From NCBI RefSeq assembly GCF_001875655.1, contig NZ_MKEQ01000001.1, forward strand, positions 3,162,001 to 3,226,000: a stretch of DNA of 64,000 nucleotides, in the 5' to 3' direction. Numbering within the stretch: position 1 is the stretch's first letter; each line of letters opens with the position of its first letter. The notes under the pieces were generated by a model. It ran no database searches, was not told the DNA's origin, and was given only the letters and a program-made list of their open reading frames with translations. This document shows positions 25,413 through 35,000 of the stretch, in pieces. This DNA is from Enterobacter hormaechei ATCC 49162. Its GTDB lineage: Bacteria > Pseudomonadota > Gammaproteobacteria > Enterobacterales > Enterobacteriaceae. The position numbers and the translations under genes are program-made.

Positions 25413-25988
25413 ATGAGCGAGCAGTTAACGGACCAGGTCCTGGTTGAACGGGTCCAGAAGGGAGATCAGAAAGCTTTTAACCTACTGGTGGTGCGCTACC
25501 AGCATAAGGTAGCGAGTCTGGTTTCCCGCTATGTACCGTCAGGCGATGTGCCTGATGTGGTACAAGAGTCTTTTATTAAGGCCTATCGCGCGCTGGATTC
25601 ATTCCGGGGGGATAGTGCTTTTTATACCTGGCTGTATCGCATTGCAGTCAATACGGCTAAGAATTATTTGGTTGCTCAGGGTCGTCGTCCGCCTTCAAGT
25701 GATGTTGACGCTATCGACGCAGAAAACTTCGAAAGTGGCGGTGCGCTGAAAGAAATTTCGAACCCTGAGAACTTAATGTTGTCAGAAGAACTGAGACAAA
25801 TCGTTTTTCGCACGATCGAGTCGCTCCCGGAAGATTTACGCATGGCAATTACGTTACGGGAGCTGGATGGCCTAAGCTATGAAGAGATAGCTGCCATCAT
25901 GGATTGTCCGGTCGGCACGGTTCGTTCACGAATTTTCCGTGCGCGAGAAGCCATTGATAATAAAGTTCAACCGCTTATCAGGCGTTGA
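25413..25988 (+). CDS. rpoE: RNA polymerase sigma factor E (RpoE)
   Basis: Extracytoplasmic-function sigma factor controlling the envelope stress response. The 191-residue protein begins MSEQLTDQVLVERVQKGDQ and has sigma region 2 (LVVRYQHKVASLVSRYVPSG..DVVQESFIKAYRALDSFRGDSAFYTWLYRIAVNTAKNYL) and region 4 with the HTH LRELDGLSYEEIAAIMDCPVGTVRSRIFRARE. It is held inactive by RseA, encoded next. Its frame is followed closely by rseA (31 bp). Confidence 0.98.
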   Translation: MSEQLTDQVLVERVQKGDQKAFNLLVVRYQHKVASLVSRYVPSGDVPDVVQESFIKAYRALDSFRGDSAFYTWLYRIAVNTAKNYLVAQGRRPPSSDVDAIDAENFESGGALKEISNPENLMLSEELRQIVFRTIESLPEDLRMAITLRELDGLSYEEIAAIMDCPVGTVRSRIFRAREAIDNKVQPLIRR

Positions 25989-26019
25989 CGATAGCGGGAT
26001 ACTGGAAAAGGTATTAGGC

Positions 26020-26670
26020 ATGCAGAAAGAAAAACTTTCCGCTTTAATGGATGGTGAAACGCTGGATAATGAGCTGCTCAATGAGTTGTCTCATTCTCCC
26101 GAAATGCAACAGACCTGGGAGAGCTATCATCTTATCCGCGACACTCTGCGCGGTGATACCAGTGAGGTTCTCCATTTCGATATCTCAGCACGCGTTATGG
26201 CGGCCATTGAGAACGAACCTGTTCATCAGACCACGCCGCTGATTCCTGAAGCGCAGCCTGCACCTCACCAGTGGCAGAAAATGCCGTTCTGGCACAAGGT
26301 GCGTCCATGGGCCAGCCAGCTCACCCAGATGGGGGTCGCTGCGTGCGTATCGCTTGCAGTTATCGTTGGGGTCCAGCACTATAATACTCAGTCTGAAGCC
26401 AATCAGCAGCCTGAAGCGCCAGTGTTCAATACGCTGCCGATGATGGGTAAAGCCAGCCCGGTTAGCCTGGGCGTACCGGCAGATGCCTCCGCAAGCGGCG
26501 GACAGCAACAGCAGGTACAGGAGCAGCGTCGTCGCATTAATGCGATGTTGCAGGATTACGAGTTGCAGCGTCGTCTGCACTCCGAGCAGCTTCAGTTTGA
26601 GCAGGCCCAAACCCAGCAGGCTGCTGTGCAGGTGCCAGGAAACCAAACTTTAGGAACGCAATCGCAGTAA
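26020..26670 (+). CDS. rseA: Anti-sigma-E factor RseA
   Basis: Single-pass inner-membrane protein that binds sigma-E through its cytoplasmic domain and is cut by DegS, RseP and ClpXP on envelope stress. The 216-residue protein has the N-terminal sigma-binding domain (MQKEKLSALMDGETLDNELL), one membrane helix (MGVAACVSLAVIVGVQHY, around residues 105-125) and a Gln-rich periplasmic C-terminus (QQQQVQEQRRRINAML..). ATG at 26020 fits the family. The stop overlaps the rseB ATG. Confidence 0.96.
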   Translation: MQKEKLSALMDGETLDNELLNELSHSPEMQQTWESYHLIRDTLRGDTSEVLHFDISARVMAAIENEPVHQTTPLIPEAQPAPHQWQKMPFWHKVRPWASQLTQMGVAACVSLAVIVGVQHYNTQSEANQQPEAPVFNTLPMMGKASPVSLGVPADASASGGQQQQVQEQRRRINAMLQDYELQRRLHSEQLQFEQAQTQQAAVQVPGNQTLGTQSQ

Positions 26671-27623
26671 TGAAGCAACTTTGGTTCGCCATGTCTTTGA
26701 TGGCGGGTAGCCTGTTCTTCTCTGCTAACGCCTCGGCTGATGTTTCATCCGGGGCGTTGTTGCAGCAAATGAATCTGGCCAGCCAGTCACTCAACTACGA
26801 GTTGGCATTTATCAGCATCAATAAGCAGGGTGTCGAATCGTTGCGCTATCGCCACGCCCGCCTTGATAATCAGCCGCTCGCCCAGCTTTTGCAGATGGAT
26901 GGCCCGCGTCGGGAAGTGGTCCAGCGTGGGAATGAAATCAGCTATTTCGAGCCAGGCCTTGAGCCATTTACGCTCAATGGCGACTACATCGTTGATTCCC
27001 TGCCGTCGCTCATTTATACCGATTTTAAACGTCTCGCCCCCTACTATGATTTTATCTCGGTGGGGCGAACGCGTATTGCCGACAGGCTGTGCGAGGTGAT
27101 CCGCGTTGTCGCGCGGGATGGCACACGTTACAGCTATATCGTCTGGATCGACGCCGAGACGAAGCTGCCAATGCGGGTTGATCTGCTCGATCGCGACGGT
27201 GAAACGCTGGAACAGTTCCGCGTGATCTCCTTTGACGTGAACAGTCAGGTTGGCAACAGCATGCAGAATCTGGCCAAAGCCAGCCTGCCGCCTTTACTTT
27301 CCGTACCTGCTGGCGATTCTGTCAATTTCAACTGGGTACCTTCCTGGATCCCACAAGGGTTTAGCGAAGTTTCCAGCAGCCGTCGTCAGCTGCCGACCAT
27401 TGAAACACCGGTTGAGTCGCGACTCTATTCCGATGGTCTGTTTAGCTTCTCGGTGAATATCAACCGTGCTACGGCGAACAGTTCCGAACAGATGCTCCGT
27501 ACCGGTCGCCGGACGGTCAGCACGACGGTGCGCGATAATGCGGAAATTACCATAGTGGGTGAATTACCGCCGCCAACGGCAAAACGTATTTCAGACAGCA
27601 TTAAATTTAGGGCCGCACAATGA
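26670..27623 (+). CDS. rseB: Sigma-E regulatory protein RseB
   Basis: Periplasmic protein that binds RseA and protects it from DegS; it senses lipopolysaccharide and mislocalised lipoproteins. The 317-residue protein has a Sec signal peptide (MKQLWFAMSLMAGSLFFSANASA, cleavage after ASA) followed by the large LolA-like domain and the small C-terminal domain. YRHARLDNQPLAQLLQMDGPRREVVQRG is a conserved region. It overlaps rseA by one base and rseC by 4 bp. Confidence 0.96.
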   Translation: MKQLWFAMSLMAGSLFFSANASADVSSGALLQQMNLASQSLNYELAFISINKQGVESLRYRHARLDNQPLAQLLQMDGPRREVVQRGNEISYFEPGLEPFTLNGDYIVDSLPSLIYTDFKRLAPYYDFISVGRTRIADRLCEVIRVVARDGTRYSYIVWIDAETKLPMRVDLLDRDGETLEQFRVISFDVNSQVGNSMQNLAKASLPPLLSVPAGDSVNFNWVPSWIPQGFSEVSSSRRQLPTIETPVESRLYSDGLFSFSVNINRATANSSEQMLRTGRRTVSTTVRDNAEITIVGELPPPTAKRISDSIKFRAAQ

Positions 27624-28096
27624 TTAAAGAGTGGGCCACGGTCGTATCCTGGCAGGATGGCGTAGCGCTTGTCAGCTGTGATGTGAAAGCCTCATGCAGC
27701 AGTTGCGCTTCGCGAGCCGGTTGCGGCAGCCGCGTGTTGAATAAGCTGGGGCCGCAGACGTCGCACACTATTGCTGTGCCGAGCGACCAACCGCTGGTGG
27801 CTGGGCAAAAAGTGGAGCTGGGCATCGCTGAAGGCAGCCTGCTCACTTCCGCCATGCTGGTTTACCTTTCTCCGCTGGCAGGCCTGTTCGTAATGGGCGG
27901 GGTTTTCCAGATGCTGTTCGGCACCGATTTGGCCGCCATGTGCGGGGCCGCTTTGGGCGGCGTGGGCGGATTTTGGCTTGCTAAAGGCGTTTCCCCAAGG
28001 CTTGCCGCCCGGGAAGCCTGGCAGCCTGTCATCCTCAGCGTTGCACTGGCACCCGACCAGCTTCGTGTTGAGACGCTCTCGTCTGAGGCCCGGTGA
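27620..28096 (+). CDS. rseC: RseC protein
   Basis: Inner-membrane protein of the rpoE operon, linked to SoxR reduction and modest control of sigma-E. The 158-residue protein has the N-terminal cysteine cluster CSSCASRAGCG (residues about 24-34) and two hydrophobic segments (LLTSAMLVYLSPLAGLFVMGG and LAAMCGAALGGVGGFWLA). A hairpin with GCCCGG/CCGGGC (about 28088-28106) follows as a probable terminator. Confidence 0.95.
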   Translation: MIKEWATVVSWQDGVALVSCDVKASCSSCASRAGCGSRVLNKLGPQTSHTIAVPSDQPLVAGQKVELGIAEGSLLTSAMLVYLSPLAGLFVMGGVFQMLFGTDLAAMCGAALGGVGGFWLAKGVSPRLAAREAWQPVILSVALAPDQLRVETLSSEAR

Positions 28097-28280
28097 TCGC
28101 CGGGCTTTATTATTATTTACACCCCGATAAAGAAAACCTCATCTCTGCGCGCTATACCTGGCTCTAAGTGCATTTCCAGCGGACGAGGATGTAGTGTAGA
28201 ATGCTGCGTTTTCGCACTGAAAAACGTCAGGCTAAGAACAGCGGCCTCCAGGAATTCGTAAGGCATAATTATTTAACTAT

Positions 28281-28328
28281 ATGAAGAACATACGTAACTT
28301 TTCGATCATTGCTCACATCGATAATTGA
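28281..28328 (+). pseudogene. Displaced 5' stub of lepA (original start)
   Basis: ATGAAGAACATACGTAAC and on encodes [14 protein letters not shown] then N and a stop, i.e. the first 14 residues of LepA cut off by the prophage. It sits 184 bp after rseC, the position of lepA in enteric genomes, so this is the native translation start with its native promoter region in front. The full gene resumes at 59953 with a phage-supplied start of the same protein sequence but different codons (AAA, AGA, AAT, TTC, TCC against AAG, CGT, AAC, TTT, TCG). Confidence 0.93.
28305..28318. other. attL core of the prophage
   Basis: ATCATTGCTCACAT is identical to 59977-59990 inside lepA codons 9-13. Sequence on the left is host lepA, sequence on the right leaves the lepA frame at once. 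Longer imperfect identity on each side reflects synonymous coding. Confidence 0.9.
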
Positions 28329-28450
28329 TACCCCGCCAGCCTCCGCAAACCTCCGACAAAAACGCCTCAAGATCCCCATCAAATCAGCCTTTCCAAAAAT
28401 TATACTGTTTGCATGTACAGTCAACCTACGACATCATAAGTCATGGTTTT

Positions 28451-28512
28451 TGTGTCCACCAGTGCGTCCATATCCTATGATGGACACATAACCCCCCGTT
28501 CTGATGGACACA
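28451..28512. repeat. Repeated TGTGTCCA/TGGACACA motifs at the left end (probable integrase arm sites)
   Basis: TGTGTCCACC (28451-28460), GTGCGTCCAT (28462-28471), GATGGACACA (28479-28488) and TGATGGACACAC (28502-28512) are copies of one motif in both orientations, between attL and int. The same motif appears twice at the right end. Such arm-type repeats flanking the core are bound by the N-terminal domain of integrases. Confidence 0.65.
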
Positions 28513-28526
28513 CGCAGGGACAAATC

Positions 28527-29756
28527 ATGGCTATTTCAGATAGTTATCTAAAGTCGTGCCTTGGGCGCGAACGAGACAAAGTTGAAGAAAAGGCAGACCG
28601 TGATGGTCTGTGGGTACGTATCTCCAAAAAGGGGGCCGTTACTTTTTTCTACCGATTCCGCTTCCTGGGTAAACAGGACAAGATGACGATCGGCAGCTAT
28701 CCGGAGTTCGGTTTAAAGGCTGCGCGCGATGAAGTGGCTAAGTGGGCCGCTATTCTTGCCCGTGGCGAAAACCCAAGGATCAGGCAAAGCCTCGACAAAG
28801 CCAAGATTAATAGCCAGTACACCTTCGAAGAGCTGTTCCGTGAATGGCACTCAATGGTCTGCATTCAGAAAGAATCAGCCGGGCAGGTCCTCCGCTCGTT
28901 TGAACTGCACGTTTTCCCCAAGCTCGGGAAATACCCTGCGCATCAGCTCACGTTACACAACTGGCTCACTGTCCTGGACAGATTGGCCCAGGGTTACAGC
29001 GAGATCACCCGGCGCGTGATCAGCAACGGCCGACAGTGTTATTCCTGGGCAGTGAAACGGCAGCTGCTGGAAGTTAACCCGCTGTCAGAAATGTCTGGGC
29101 GTGATTTCGGCATCCAGAAACAAATGGGTGAGCGAACCCTGGACCGTAAAGAACTGGCGATTGTCTGGCGAGCCATTGAGGATTCCCGACTCATTGAGCG
29201 AAACAAGATCCTCTATAAATTGTCACTGATATGGGCGTGCAGGGTCGGCGAACTCCGGCAGGCTGAAGTCGCACACTTTGATTTTGAAGAAGGGATCTGG
29301 ACTGTTCCATGGGAAAACCACAAGACAGGGCGGAAGACAAAGAAACCGATAATTCGACCTATCATCCCGGAAATGCTCCCGCTGATAAAACGGGCCATTG
29401 AGCTGGCGCCTGGACGCTTTGTTTTTTCAAAATATGAAGACAAGCCGATGAGTGAAGGCTTCCATATGAGCATCAGCAGCAACCTGGTTAAGTTCATGCT
29501 CAAGGCTTATAACGAGCAGGTCCCACACTTTACTATTCATGACCTACGCCGAACTGCGCGAACGAATTTCTCAGAGCTAACCGAGCCGCATATCGCCGAG
29601 ATAATGCTCGGGCACAAACTGCCTGGGGTGTGGTCGGTATACGACAAGCACACCTATGTTGAGGAAATGAGAGTGGCATATGGTAAGTGGTGGGCCCGAC
29701 TTATGAGCATCGTCGAGCCCGACATTCTGGAGTTCACGCCGCGTCAGGTCGGGTGA
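28527..29756 (+). CDS. int: Tyrosine integrase (P4-type, DUF4102 arm-binding domain)
   Basis: Site-specific recombinase that inserted and can excise this element at lepA. The 409-residue protein has the N-terminal arm-binding domain of P4-like integrases (DGLWVRISKKGAVTFFYRFRFLGKQ..IGSYPEFGLKAARDEV), a core-binding middle, and the catalytic domain with the first Arg in WACRVGELRQAEV, HDLRRTARTNF (His and second Arg), MLGHKLPGVWSVYDKHTY with the probable Tyr nucleophile in the last segment. ATG at 28527 (MAISDSYLKSCLG) is preferred over 28443, which would translate the arm-site repeats. It converges on and overlaps the xis-like gene by 23 bp. Confidence 0.93.
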   Translation: MAISDSYLKSCLGRERDKVEEKADRDGLWVRISKKGAVTFFYRFRFLGKQDKMTIGSYPEFGLKAARDEVAKWAAILARGENPRIRQSLDKAKINSQYTFEELFREWHSMVCIQKESAGQVLRSFELHVFPKLGKYPAHQLTLHNWLTVLDRLAQGYSEITRRVISNGRQCYSWAVKRQLLEVNPLSEMSGRDFGIQKQMGERTLDRKELAIVWRAIEDSRLIERNKILYKLSLIWACRVGELRQAEVAHFDFEEGIWTVPWENHKTGRKTKKPIIRPIIPEMLPLIKRAIELAPGRFVFSKYEDKPMSEGFHMSISSNLVKFMLKAYNEQVPHFTIHDLRRTARTNFSELTEPHIAEIMLGHKLPGVWSVYDKHTYVEEMRVAYGKWWARLMSIVEPDILEFTPRQVG

Positions 29757-30018
29757 GGCGGCCTTTATCATCACGCGTGAGGTTTAAGTGGGACATAGGC
29801 TTGCGGGTGGTCCTGGACATCTCTCTGATTTGCCAGGCTGTAACTTTGGTTTTTAACCATTTATTGGGGCCGCCCATGTAAGCGCAATCGGGCTCAGGGA
29901 AAGGGTTCTCGTTTGGGGCTCTTTTCCTGTAGCGTTCGAGCGTACGTGAGGAAATACACAGCTGCCCGCAGATGTCTTTAGTGCTCATCAGCTCAAATTT
30001 ATTCGTTGCTTTGCTCAT
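29734..30018 (-). CDS. Excisionase-like DNA-binding protein
   Basis: A 94-residue basic protein starting MSKATNKFELMSTKDICGQL. It has an AlpA/MerR-like winged-helix pattern: STKDICGQLCISSRTLERYRKRAPNENPFPEPD, the common form of phage excisionases and AlpA regulators, followed by WQIREM. The start at 30018 avoids 24 upstream residues with no conserved look. Position (tail to tail with int, overlapping it) is that of xis in lambdoid and Rac-like prophages. Excisionase is the likely role, which is inferred from position and fold. Confidence 0.7.
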   Translation of the reverse strand: MSKATNKFELMSTKDICGQLCISSRTLERYRKRAPNENPFPEPDCAYMGGPNKWLKTKVTAWQIREMSRTTRKPMSHLNLTRDDKGRLTRPDAA

Positions 30019-30064
30019 CTTTATTCTCCAAGGGCCCCTACCGGGGCCGTTTGATAATTCTTTA

Positions 30065-30313
30065 TCAGGACACCTGGCCGGGAAGGGCACGCAGGCGGCG
30101 CATACCTGTCATTGCCGTGGCCACATAGCTCGTCTTGCGGTTCACCACCTCAACCCAGACCTTCACGCCTTCAACTCTCACCGTGTAGGTCTCTTTCATC
30201 TTGCTGCGCCCATAGTCGCCGTATCTTTGCTGGTGGGCAGCCAGCGCGATTTCGCATGCCTGACGCGCTAACGGGGATTGCTGGTTACCTCGGTTAATCA
30301 GTCGCATGGCCAT
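30065..30313 (-). CDS. DUF4060 family phage protein
   Basis: An 82-residue protein (MAMRLINRGNQQSPLARQAC) resembling the DUF4060 family, small early-region proteins found beside recET and int in lambdoid prophages. Conserved-looking stretch: ALAAHQQRYGDYGRSKMKETYTV..VWVEVVNRKTSYVATAM. Its function is unknown. Its start overlaps the end of the next gene upstream by about 20 bp, suggesting a single early operon. Confidence 0.7.
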   Translation of the reverse strand: MAMRLINRGNQQSPLARQACEIALAAHQQRYGDYGRSKMKETYTVRVEGVKVWVEVVNRKTSYVATAMTGMRRLRALPGQVS

Positions 30314-30917
30314 CTCCTTCGATACGCTTAAACTCGATCACCCAGACCCATGGGTTAGCGCGCCAGCTGTCAGAACCGTAGATGGATTCCCACAGGTACT
30401 TAAATGCGCCTGTTGCCGTTGGTCTTCCGGTCATGTTGTGGCCTGCAATGCAGTCGTAACAGTCCTGTGAGTCAGCAAGTGCATCCATGTCGATGCCTTC
30501 CGCTTCTGCATCCGCTTCACTGATGCCATTCAAGCGCTCAATCCGCACCCCGGTAATCTCCAACGTGATGCGGCTCGCCCAGCGCGGCATGTGGATGCTT
30601 GGACGCCAGCGGCCTTCTTCTGGCCAGTCTGCTGGAGTTGTGGCGCGGTACGCTATGTCGTGGCTGTTCTGGTCGATGTTGTAGCGCGCCCACGTCTCGC
30701 GCACCCAGATGCGGTCGCCTGGCTTGCCAAATGCGCTGTTCAGATAGTTCCCTGCCGACAGCTCCCCTGCCAGTTCATTGCCAGCCAGCTCGCACCCAAG
30801 ATTTCTATCCAATATCGGAAACTTTACCGGGCGCCGTGTCTGCGTCTTCCTGCCGTCGAGGATGGCGCGCACCATCTCGCTGTTAAAAATCATCCCGCGT
30901 TCGATAATTTTCGTCAT
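30294..30917 (-). CDS. Phage protein with ASCH-like features
   Basis: A 207-residue protein, MTKIIERGMIFNSEMVRAIL. It has DGRKTQTRRPVK near the N-terminus and GDRIWVRETWARY, then WVWVIEFKRIEG at the end. This pattern recalls ASCH-like/PUA-fold phage proteins often annotated as hypothetical; I cannot name a tested function. It lies 34 bp downstream of recT on the same strand, so is expressed with the early leftward genes. Confidence 0.65.
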   Translation of the reverse strand: MTKIIERGMIFNSEMVRAILDGRKTQTRRPVKFPILDRNLGCELAGNELAGELSAGNYLNSAFGKPGDRIWVRETWARYNIDQNSHDIAYRATTPADWPEEGRWRPSIHMPRWASRITLEITGVRIERLNGISEADAEAEGIDMDALADSQDCYDCIAGHNMTGRPTATGAFKYLWESIYGSDSWRANPWVWVIEFKRIEGDGHATD

Positions 30918-30951
30918 GTTGTTACTGGGAGGGCGGACCCTCCCGCCTCCC

Positions 30952-32070
30952 TTAGTCCACGTATTCCGGTTTCATATCCGCCAGGGTGATGCTGAACTGA
31001 TCGTGCAACTCGTCGCCCAAGTGACGCTTTGAAGATGCGAGCACACGCTCGGCTTCCGCGAACCGCTCTGTCGCGTCCGGTTCTTCCGGAGAAGGTAGGG
31101 AGTTGATAGCCGCCTCAACCTTGTTACGTGCATCGACCAGGTAGTACCGCTTAACGGCTTTGTTTTTCAGCTCGGTGAACAGTGCGGATCCAAGCGTCGC
31201 TTTAGCCGTTTCGATGTCGGCACGGACTGCTTTGGCGCTATCCACATCCTGAGCGGCCTCAATGCGGTCGCGGAAATCCTGGGCCAGGGTGTCGATATTT
31301 ACAGATGGCTCCTGAGGATCCTGCGTGTTTACTACATTTTCACCTTTGATATCAGCCAGGCTCATTTTCTGAACCGGTGCCGGGTTAATTTCCCTTTCGG
31401 TGGGCTGCTCAATCTCATCAGGCGTGTAAACGCCTAGGATCACGTGCGGGCAGTACAAGCGCGCCCAATATTTCACGCCGAGATAGGCTATTTGCTGGTC
31501 GGGCTTTGAAACCCACAGCGGCGAATTTCGAGTAACTACCTGCGACAGGTAAAGAGGTTTATCCCAGGTGATTTCACTTTCACCACGAAGAATTGCTCCG
31601 ACTTGAACATAGAGACCTTCTTCGTCTTCATCAGTCCAGTCGCGAACGCGTTCGGCAACAGTGTACTTACCGTTCTTACCCATTTTTTCACGGGTCACTT
31701 CTTTGGTTTTGGTGCAACGTTCCCAGTCGCCGCCGTAACGATAATGAAAACGGCCATGAATGGCACTGGAACTGGTAATTACGGCGTTAACAAGCTGCGC
31801 TTCGTAACCCAACTGGCCGTTGACCAGGTGAGTTTTTTGCGCCACCGCGTAAGGGTTCATGCCCCACTGCATGGCTTGCATAACAATCGCCATGCAATCC
31901 GCAGGCTTTCCTGCCAAGTGTGCCGGTACTGTAACGACAGACTGGGCCATCAGCCCGGCGAAAGCCTGCAACTGACCCAGTGCCTGAACGTTGAAAATTG
32001 AGTTGCTGGCAGAGATAGTGTTTGGAGCCTGCTGCTCAGCAGTTACGATATTCATGTTTTCCATCATCAT
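30952..32070 (-). CDS. recT: Recombination annealing protein RecT
   Basis: Single-strand annealing protein that works with the exonuclease RecE in phage homologous recombination. The 372-residue protein has the RecT core: ADCMAIVMQAMQWGMNPYAVAQKTHLVNGQLGYEAQLVNAVI and GAILRGESEITWDKPLYLSQVVTRNSPLWVSKPDQQIAYLGVKYWARLYCPHVILGVYT, quoted in parts here as family landmarks. The C-terminal third is a charged, helical extension. It follows recE by 5 bp on the same strand, so the two are an operon as in Rac. Confidence 0.93.
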   Translation of the reverse strand: MMMENMNIVTAEQQAPNTISASNSIFNVQALGQLQAFAGLMAQSVVTVPAHLAGKPADCMAIVMQAMQWGMNPYAVAQKTHLVNGQLGYEAQLVNAVITSSSAIHGRFHYRYGGDWERCTKTKEVTREKMGKNGKYTVAERVRDWTDEDEEGLYVQVGAILRGESEITWDKPLYLSQVVTRNSPLWVSKPDQQIAYLGVKYWARLYCPHVILGVYTPDEIEQPTEREINPAPVQKMSLADIKGENVVNTQDPQEPSVNIDTLAQDFRDRIEAAQDVDSAKAVRADIETAKATLGSALFTELKNKAVKRYYLVDARNKVEAAINSLPSPEEPDATERFAEAERVLASSKRHLGDELHDQFSITLADMKPEYVD

Positions 32071-32075
32071 TCCCC

Positions 32076-35000
32076 TTATGCCTGAGTACGCAGCGCTTCA
32101 AGGCGGCGCAGGTCGAAGTCGTTCAGTTCGTCGATGTAATCGTCGATGATTGGCGCTGGCCATTCCCCTGTGTCGAAGCCGGTTGCTATAGCGCGCATTG
32201 CTTTTCGGTACTCGAGCATGCCCAGTTCCAGAAGGTCTGCGGATGCCTCGATGATGGCGATCCAGTGGTAGTTCTCGTCTTTGTTGACGAAAATCCAGAA
32301 GAACTGGTCCAGCGCCGCGGTTTCGCAGTACATAGCCGCGCTCAGGTGATAATCACGTTCAATGATTTCCCGGTGTAGCCTGGCGCGCAGGCTTTCCTGC
32401 TTAACGTTCCACATGCTGATGGTTTTCAGGTCAGCACCAATACGCACGCCGTCCAGGTCGATCTCAAGGTCAGGGCGCACACGAACTTCCAGGCCCGTCT
32501 CCTCATCAAAGCCGAAGTAACTCACCTCGACGGCGCGGCTCGGGTGGGTCAGCAGCATGCCAGCGGTCGGGTGTGCCAGAAGCGCTTTTTGAATATTCAG
32601 TGCGGTGCCCAGCTGCTGGCGAGTGACCAGCACTTTCCCCTCCGGGTTATCGCGCCAGGCATCCAGCAGCTCGTCGGCAAACACGGCATCTGGTTTGACT
32701 GTCTTCACGGCCTGAATCAGATCTGCCTTCGTGCCAGAGACTTTCAGCGGTTGTGGCTTCTGTGCTTCCTGCGCCACCATGTCAGGGTTGATGATCGCTA
32801 ACTGCTCGAGCAGCGCGTCACGGCTGCCGCTAGTTTTAACCGGCGTCGGCAGGGTGGCGTTGTACTCTTTGATGCAGGCTTTCATTGCCGTTGCCGTCTG
32901 CTTCTGGTCTGCATCGATACGCTGGAAGTTAGCTGGCAGCGTCATATAGTTCTGCGCTGTTTCTTCCAGGCTAGCGCCCAGCGGCACCTGAGCGGGCAGG
33001 GTAGCGTTGTACTCTTCCAGTAACACCTTGATGTCGTCGGCAGACAGCAGCGCCGGCAGGCTGGCGTTGTACTCATCGATAAAGGCGCGCAGTGTCGGCG
33101 TGGTGGTGAATGCGCCTTCCGGGATAACCGGTTCAATGCTGAACTCCGCATCCAGTTGTTCAGGCTGCAACGCCAGCGCATGCACTAAGTTGCCCATGTC
33201 CAGAACAGCGGAGCGCTCTTTGACGATGGTTTTTTCAACGTGGCGCGCATTGAAGTACATCAGGCTGACGCGGGCGTCTTTTACCTGGGTTGAGCTGATG
33301 CCGTTGGCGGCGTGGTAAACCTCGTTCGGAAGACCTTCATAGCGGCCTGGCTCGAAATAAGCAGGATATTCAACAGATGGTTCTTCCTGATGCACTTCTG
33401 GTTCGTGTTGTGCCGATTCTGGTTCGCTTTGAGCAGGTTCTGGCTCTTCCTTGATGGCAGAATCTGTTTTTTGGTGATCACCGGCCTGTTCCTGATTCGC
33501 CAGGCTTGGCGCGGCAGCGGCCAGTATCTCTACCGGAGCTACGGTAACTGCTTGCGTATCAACTGCATCAGCGCCTTCGCCTGGTTGTACCGGATCAGTA
33601 TTTTCGACTTTCTCTGGCTGAGTCGTTTCCATCTGCACATCGCTGGTGGTCTCCGCTGCGTTTTCCGTTTTTTCGGCTTCATTTGAGGCGTTTTGGTTGA
33701 GCAGGGCATCAATGGAAAATATGCCGTTGCCCATACTTGTGATTTTCGGTTGTCCTTTCGCTTCCTCGGCGCGGCGGCGCGCACCTTCTTCACGAATCCG
33801 TTGTAAATTCTCTTCGTGAGTAGTGGTGGCCACACGCTGGGTCATTTCCCATTTCGGATCTGTTGGGTCGCTAATACCCTCGACAAACTCACCACGTTCG
33901 GCTGCCAGCTGCTTGCCCACGTTTTCACGTGAAATACCTGGAGCGGCAGAAGGCAGCGGCATTAACTCTGTTGTCGAATTGAAATTTGTTGTCATCGTTC
34001 GATTAACAAATTCCAAGTGAGCAGCAGGCGTCTTGTGGATGTTCTCAGGAGCGATACGCACCAGGTTAAAAATTGCCGTCCGGTTAACCGCCAGAACGCC
34101 GGGCTGGTTGCGCAGAATGCTGCTCCATGATTTCCACGGCTCCTCTTTTTTAGCGACAATTTCCTTCGCGCGGCGCAGAACGCTGCCTGGTATTTCGTGT
34201 GGGTTGAAGTCCATCGGCAGCAGGGCGCAGGCGATCTCGAGATCGAGAGAGTCCAGCGTATGGTGTGCGCCTTCGCCGCGGTCAGTAACATGGCCGCCAT
34301 CAGCGTTAGTGCCGGAATCAGTACGCTGCACGCTGCTGATGCGGTTTCCGGCAGCCCATTCGCGCGCCAGGATGCCACGGTCAATGTAATCAGTTTCAGT
34401 CCATATTTTGGTGAAACGAAGAACCAAAGCGAGTTCGTGACGCTTCTCCTGGCTGAACACCTTGCGAATGGCGTCGGTATAGCGCCAAAGGTCTTTGGTA
34501 TCGTAACCCTTAACCTCTTCGCAGTTTTCTGCCGCCAGCAGCAGGTTCTGAACGTAGCTGTTGTCAGTGTCCATCTCGAGCGTGCTGATAGCTTCGTACT
34601 CCTCGCGGGTTACGTGGTGGCGCATTTCGTCGGTGGTGAACTGTGAAAGAAGTTGTTTGCGGAAGGGCATTCTGCACACTGGATAACGGGTGTTTTCATC
34701 GTCGTGCTCGCCGATCTGGATACCGTCATCAATAGCGATATGCTGATCAGTTTCAACCCCGGCGTCGCTGGTTCTTTCTGATTTGAGCAGAGTAAGCTTT
34801 CCGTTCTTCCACTCTCTCACTACCTCATTACGGTCACCGGCATCAACTCTCAACCAGTCGGCCATGAAAGCAGCAAGTAGCTTTACTTCGTGCTCTTCAT
34901 CTGGCGCGAATACCTGCTTAATCGCCTGGACCAGTTTCCATTCAGCGCTCAGGCTGAGTTCGGCAACTTCAGGGGTGTCATTCTTCGCCAGGAGCAGATT

